Positions 5,167 to 6,613 of a stretch of 6,613 nucleotides of DNA are shown here, piece after piece (position 1 is the stretch's first letter; each line of letters begins with the position of its first letter). Made by a program: the position numbers and the translations under genes. The notes under the pieces are model-generated. The model was not told where the DNA came from, did no database searches, and worked only from the letters and a program-made list of their open reading frames with translations. Source of the stretch: Clostridiales bacterium (GTDB lineage: Bacteria; Bacillota; Clostridia; Oscillospirales; QAMX01); the NCBI GenBank assembly GCA_012841675.1, contig DUUG01000118.1, positions 1 through 6,613 of the forward strand, in the 5' to 3' direction.

Positions 5167-5772
5167 CTACAATTCTCTCCGTCCTTCTATTGCTCGTAAT
5201 AATGTTACCTCATCGGCAAATTCCAAATGTCCACCTACGGGAACCCCGTAAGCAAGGCGAGTTACGCGAATGCCAAAGGGCTTTAATAGCCCCGCAATAT
5301 ACATGGCCGTCGTTTCGCCGGTGGTATCGGGGTCGGTTGCCATGATGACTTCTTTTACATCGCCTTTCCCAACACGCATGACAAGCTCACGGATGGTCAA
5401 ATCCTCTGGCCCGATATGGGCCAAAGGCGACAAAACCCCGTGCAGCACATGGTATACGCCCTTATATTCCCGTGCGCGTTCAATGGCCGCCACGTCCGCC
5501 GGCTCAGACACGACGCAAATGGTGGTATGGTCGCGTCCATGGTCGTTGCAAATACGGCAAAGGGGACTATCCGTGAAGTTCTGACACTGCTGACAGCGGT
5601 TTACCCCTTTCTTCGCCCCTACCAGCGCCTCGGCAAAAGCCGTTACATCGGCTTCTTCCATGCTCATGACATGGAAGGCAAAGCGCTGGGCGGTTTTCCG
5701 CCCCACACCGGGCAGGCGCTGGAAATATTCAATAAGCTGCTCCACCGGCGCGGCAAACTGCGGCGTCTGCAT
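5167..5772 (-). CDS. recR: Recombination mediator RecR
   Basis: This 201-residue protein has the normal family length (about 198-200). In order: a helix-hairpin-helix at 17-32 (FQRLPGVGRKTAQRFA), a C4 zinc finger (Cys60, 63, 72, 75), a Toprim domain at about 82-175 with VVSEPADVAAIE (Glu90), and the C-terminal LAYGVPVGGHLEFADEVTL with EGRREL at the end. With RecO, and sometimes RecF, RecR loads RecA onto SSB-coated single-stranded DNA during gap and break repair. The Toprim segment usually reading ATNPxxEGEATA is ATDPDTTGETTAMY here, and the usual VGGDLEYAD is VGGHLEFAD; both look like lineage variation rather than decay. Its ATG shares one base with the ybaB stop (TAATG), the classic dnaX-ybaB-recR arrangement. 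Confidence 0.97.
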   Translation of the reverse strand: MQTPQFAAPVEQLIEYFQRLPGVGRKTAQRFAFHVMSMEEADVTAFAEALVGAKKGVNRCQQCQNFTDSPLCRICNDHGRDHTTICVVSEPADVAAIERAREYKGVYHVLHGVLSPLAHIGPEDLTIRELVMRVGKGDVKEVIMATDPDTTGETTAMYIAGLLKPFGIRVTRLAYGVPVGGHLEFADEVTLLRAIEGRREL

Positions 5773-6110
5773 TAGAACAACCCGCCCAATCCGCCGGTCA
5801 GCTTGCCCATTTCCTTTTCGGCCGTTTCTGCCGCCTGGCGAAGGGCCTCGTTGACGGCAACCATCACCATATCGGCTAGCAACTCAGCATCAGCAGAATC
5901 CAATGCATCGGGAGAAATATCCAGGGAGACAATGCGGTTCTCGCCGTTTACCACAGCCGTCACGGCACCGCCGCCTGCAGTCGCGGTATACTCTCTCGTT
6001 TTCAGCTCTTCCTGCAAAGCAGCCATGTCCTGCTGCATTTTCTGGGCCTGCTTCATCAAATTTCCCATGTTCATGCCCGGCATTCCGGGGAATTTTCCCA
6101 TTTTCGCCAT
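5772..6110 (-). CDS. ybaB: YbaB/EbfC-family nucleoid-associated protein
   Basis: This 112-residue protein has the family hallmark N-terminal helix NMGNLMKQAQKMQQDMAALQ, followed by EYTATAGGGAVTAVVNGENR and a VSLDISPDALDSAD strand/turn, then a long C-terminal helix (LLADMVMVAVNEALRQ onward) and a Gly-rich tail GGLGGLF. YbaB/EbfC forms tweezers-like homodimers that bind DNA and associate with the nucleoid. The Met-rich start (MAKMGKFPGMPGMNMG) is common in Firmicutes. ATG 6110 is preceded by AAAGGAAC on the minus strand (about 6117-6124) with suitable spacing. It sits 43 nt after dnaX and touches recR by one base, so the three form one operon. Confidence 0.95.
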   Translation of the reverse strand: MAKMGKFPGMPGMNMGNLMKQAQKMQQDMAALQEELKTREYTATAGGGAVTAVVNGENRIVSLDISPDALDSADAELLADMVMVAVNEALRQAAETAEKEMGKLTGGLGGLF

Positions 6111-6153
6111 AAAACCGTTCCTTTCGTTCCTTAAAAGGCAAAATTTTATTCCA

Positions 6154-6613
6154 TTATTTTAAATCCACTAAATCGGGGTTATCCTCTGCAAATTGCAGCA
6201 GCGCGGCGAAGGGATCGTTTTCGTCCACTTCTTCCTTCTGGGCCGGACGATCCTTGGCAACCTCTGCCATAACCGCCACCGGATGACCTAGTATCTCCGC
6301 CACCGCAACGGACACGGCCTCTATGACGGCGGGACGGCTGACCATGGTAAACGTAGTCGGTTCGGCAGTTTGGATGGTAAGCCGGTTTCCGTCTATCACC
6401 AGACTGCAAAGCTTCAAGTGGGACAAAAGACCTAAATCCAAACTGTCCCGCAGCAAAGCAAACAGCTCGTTTCTTTGGGCAAAGGGCGTTCCAGAAGATG
6501 CCTTGGCCTCCGCCGGCTTAGTTGCGGCCTGAACTGTCGGTTTCTTGTTAACTTGCCCCTTGGAGCTGGTTTCTGCCTTCCTTTCGGCGGAGACGGGTTT
6601 TGACTCGGCTTTC
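6154..6613 (-). CDS. dnaX: DNA polymerase III subunit tau/gamma, C-terminal part (5' end outside window)
   Basis: The frame is open from the right edge to TAA 6154-6156, giving the last 152 residues or so. Residues from the edge are a Lys/Ala/Pro/Ser/Thr-rich low-complexity linker (SKPVSAERKAETSSKGQ and on to TVQAATKPAEAKASSGTP), typical of the tau linker that tethers the clamp loader to the polymerase. A folded region follows (NELFALLRDSLDLG, LCSLVIDGNRLTIQ, RPAVIEAVSVAVAEILGH), then an acidic end with ENDPFAALLQF. The AAA+ ATPase domains lie outside the window. The identity rests on the linker plus tail and on gene order: dnaX directly upstream of ybaB and recR is conserved across many bacteria. 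A TTG at 6456 could be mistaken for a start, but the open frame continues past it. Confidence 0.88.
   Translation of the reverse strand, partial: KAESKPVSAERKAETSSKGQVNKKPTVQAATKPAEAKASSGTPFAQRNELFALLRDSLDLGLLSHLKLCSLVIDGNRLTIQTAEPTTFTMVSRPAVIEAVSVAVAEILGHPVAVMAEVAKDRPAQKEEVDENDPFAALLQFAEDNPDLVDLK

Noticed and set aside
5416..5775. A 119-codon + strand frame
   Set aside because: It is antisense to recR, which is unambiguous, and it is a GC-rich shadow frame.
5803..6162. A 119-codon + strand frame
   Set aside because: It is antisense to ybaB; the Ala/Ser-rich product reflects the reverse complement of ybaB codons.
1..6613. CRISPR arrays, tRNA or rRNA genes, insertion sequences, attachment sites
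   Set aside because: I looked for regularly spaced repeats, tRNA-like cloverleaf signals, transposase motifs and terminal inverted repeats with target duplications and found none.

Overview
The window looks like chromosomal DNA of an anaerobic, low-to-moderate GC member of the Firmicutes (Clostridia or Negativicutes-like). This is inferred from rubredoxin, bacteriohemerythrin, a DUF5320/DUF134 pair, the dnaX-ybaB-recR order, strong AGGAGG-type ribosome binding sites and GTG/TTG start use. I cannot name the genus.

Layout. (1) Positions 1-1052 (+) are the remains of a drug-export ABC locus: the 3' end of a probable TetR-family regulator, a 33-codon scrap of an ABC ATPase carrying an intact Walker A motif, and an ABC-2 type permease that has lost its normal start. 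Most of the ATPase gene is missing, so the transporter cannot work as encoded here. (2) Positions 1053-2030 (+) hold a DUF5320 small Gly-rich protein and a DUF134 helix-turn-helix protein. They share a good promoter with a 14-bp palindrome just downstream of the -10 box; a hairpin lies between the genes and a strong terminator follows them. (3) Positions 2071-2403 (+) are a single-gene rubredoxin unit with its own promoter and terminator. (4) Positions 2438-3963 (+) are a three-gene operon: bacteriohemerythrin, a CheX-type CheY-P phosphatase overlapping it by 11 nt, and a MutT-like Nudix hydrolase starting on the base after the CheX stop. A near-consensus sigma-A promoter with an 8-bp tandem repeat over the predicted start site precedes it. 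(5) A bidirectional terminator at 3926-3963 separates this from a minus-strand operon read from the right edge: dnaX (3' part), ybaB, recR and a TIM-barrel glycoside-hydrolase-like protein.

How they fit together. Rubredoxin, hemerythrin and Nudix are all compatible with coping with oxygen in an anaerobe. The translational overlap of hemerythrin and CheX suggests that a di-iron O2-binding protein is linked to control of CheY phosphorylation; this is the most attractive candidate for an under-described system here. dnaX-ybaB-recR is the conserved replication/recombination-repair cluster. The sugar-hydrolase-like gene behind recR is probably a lineage-specific passenger.
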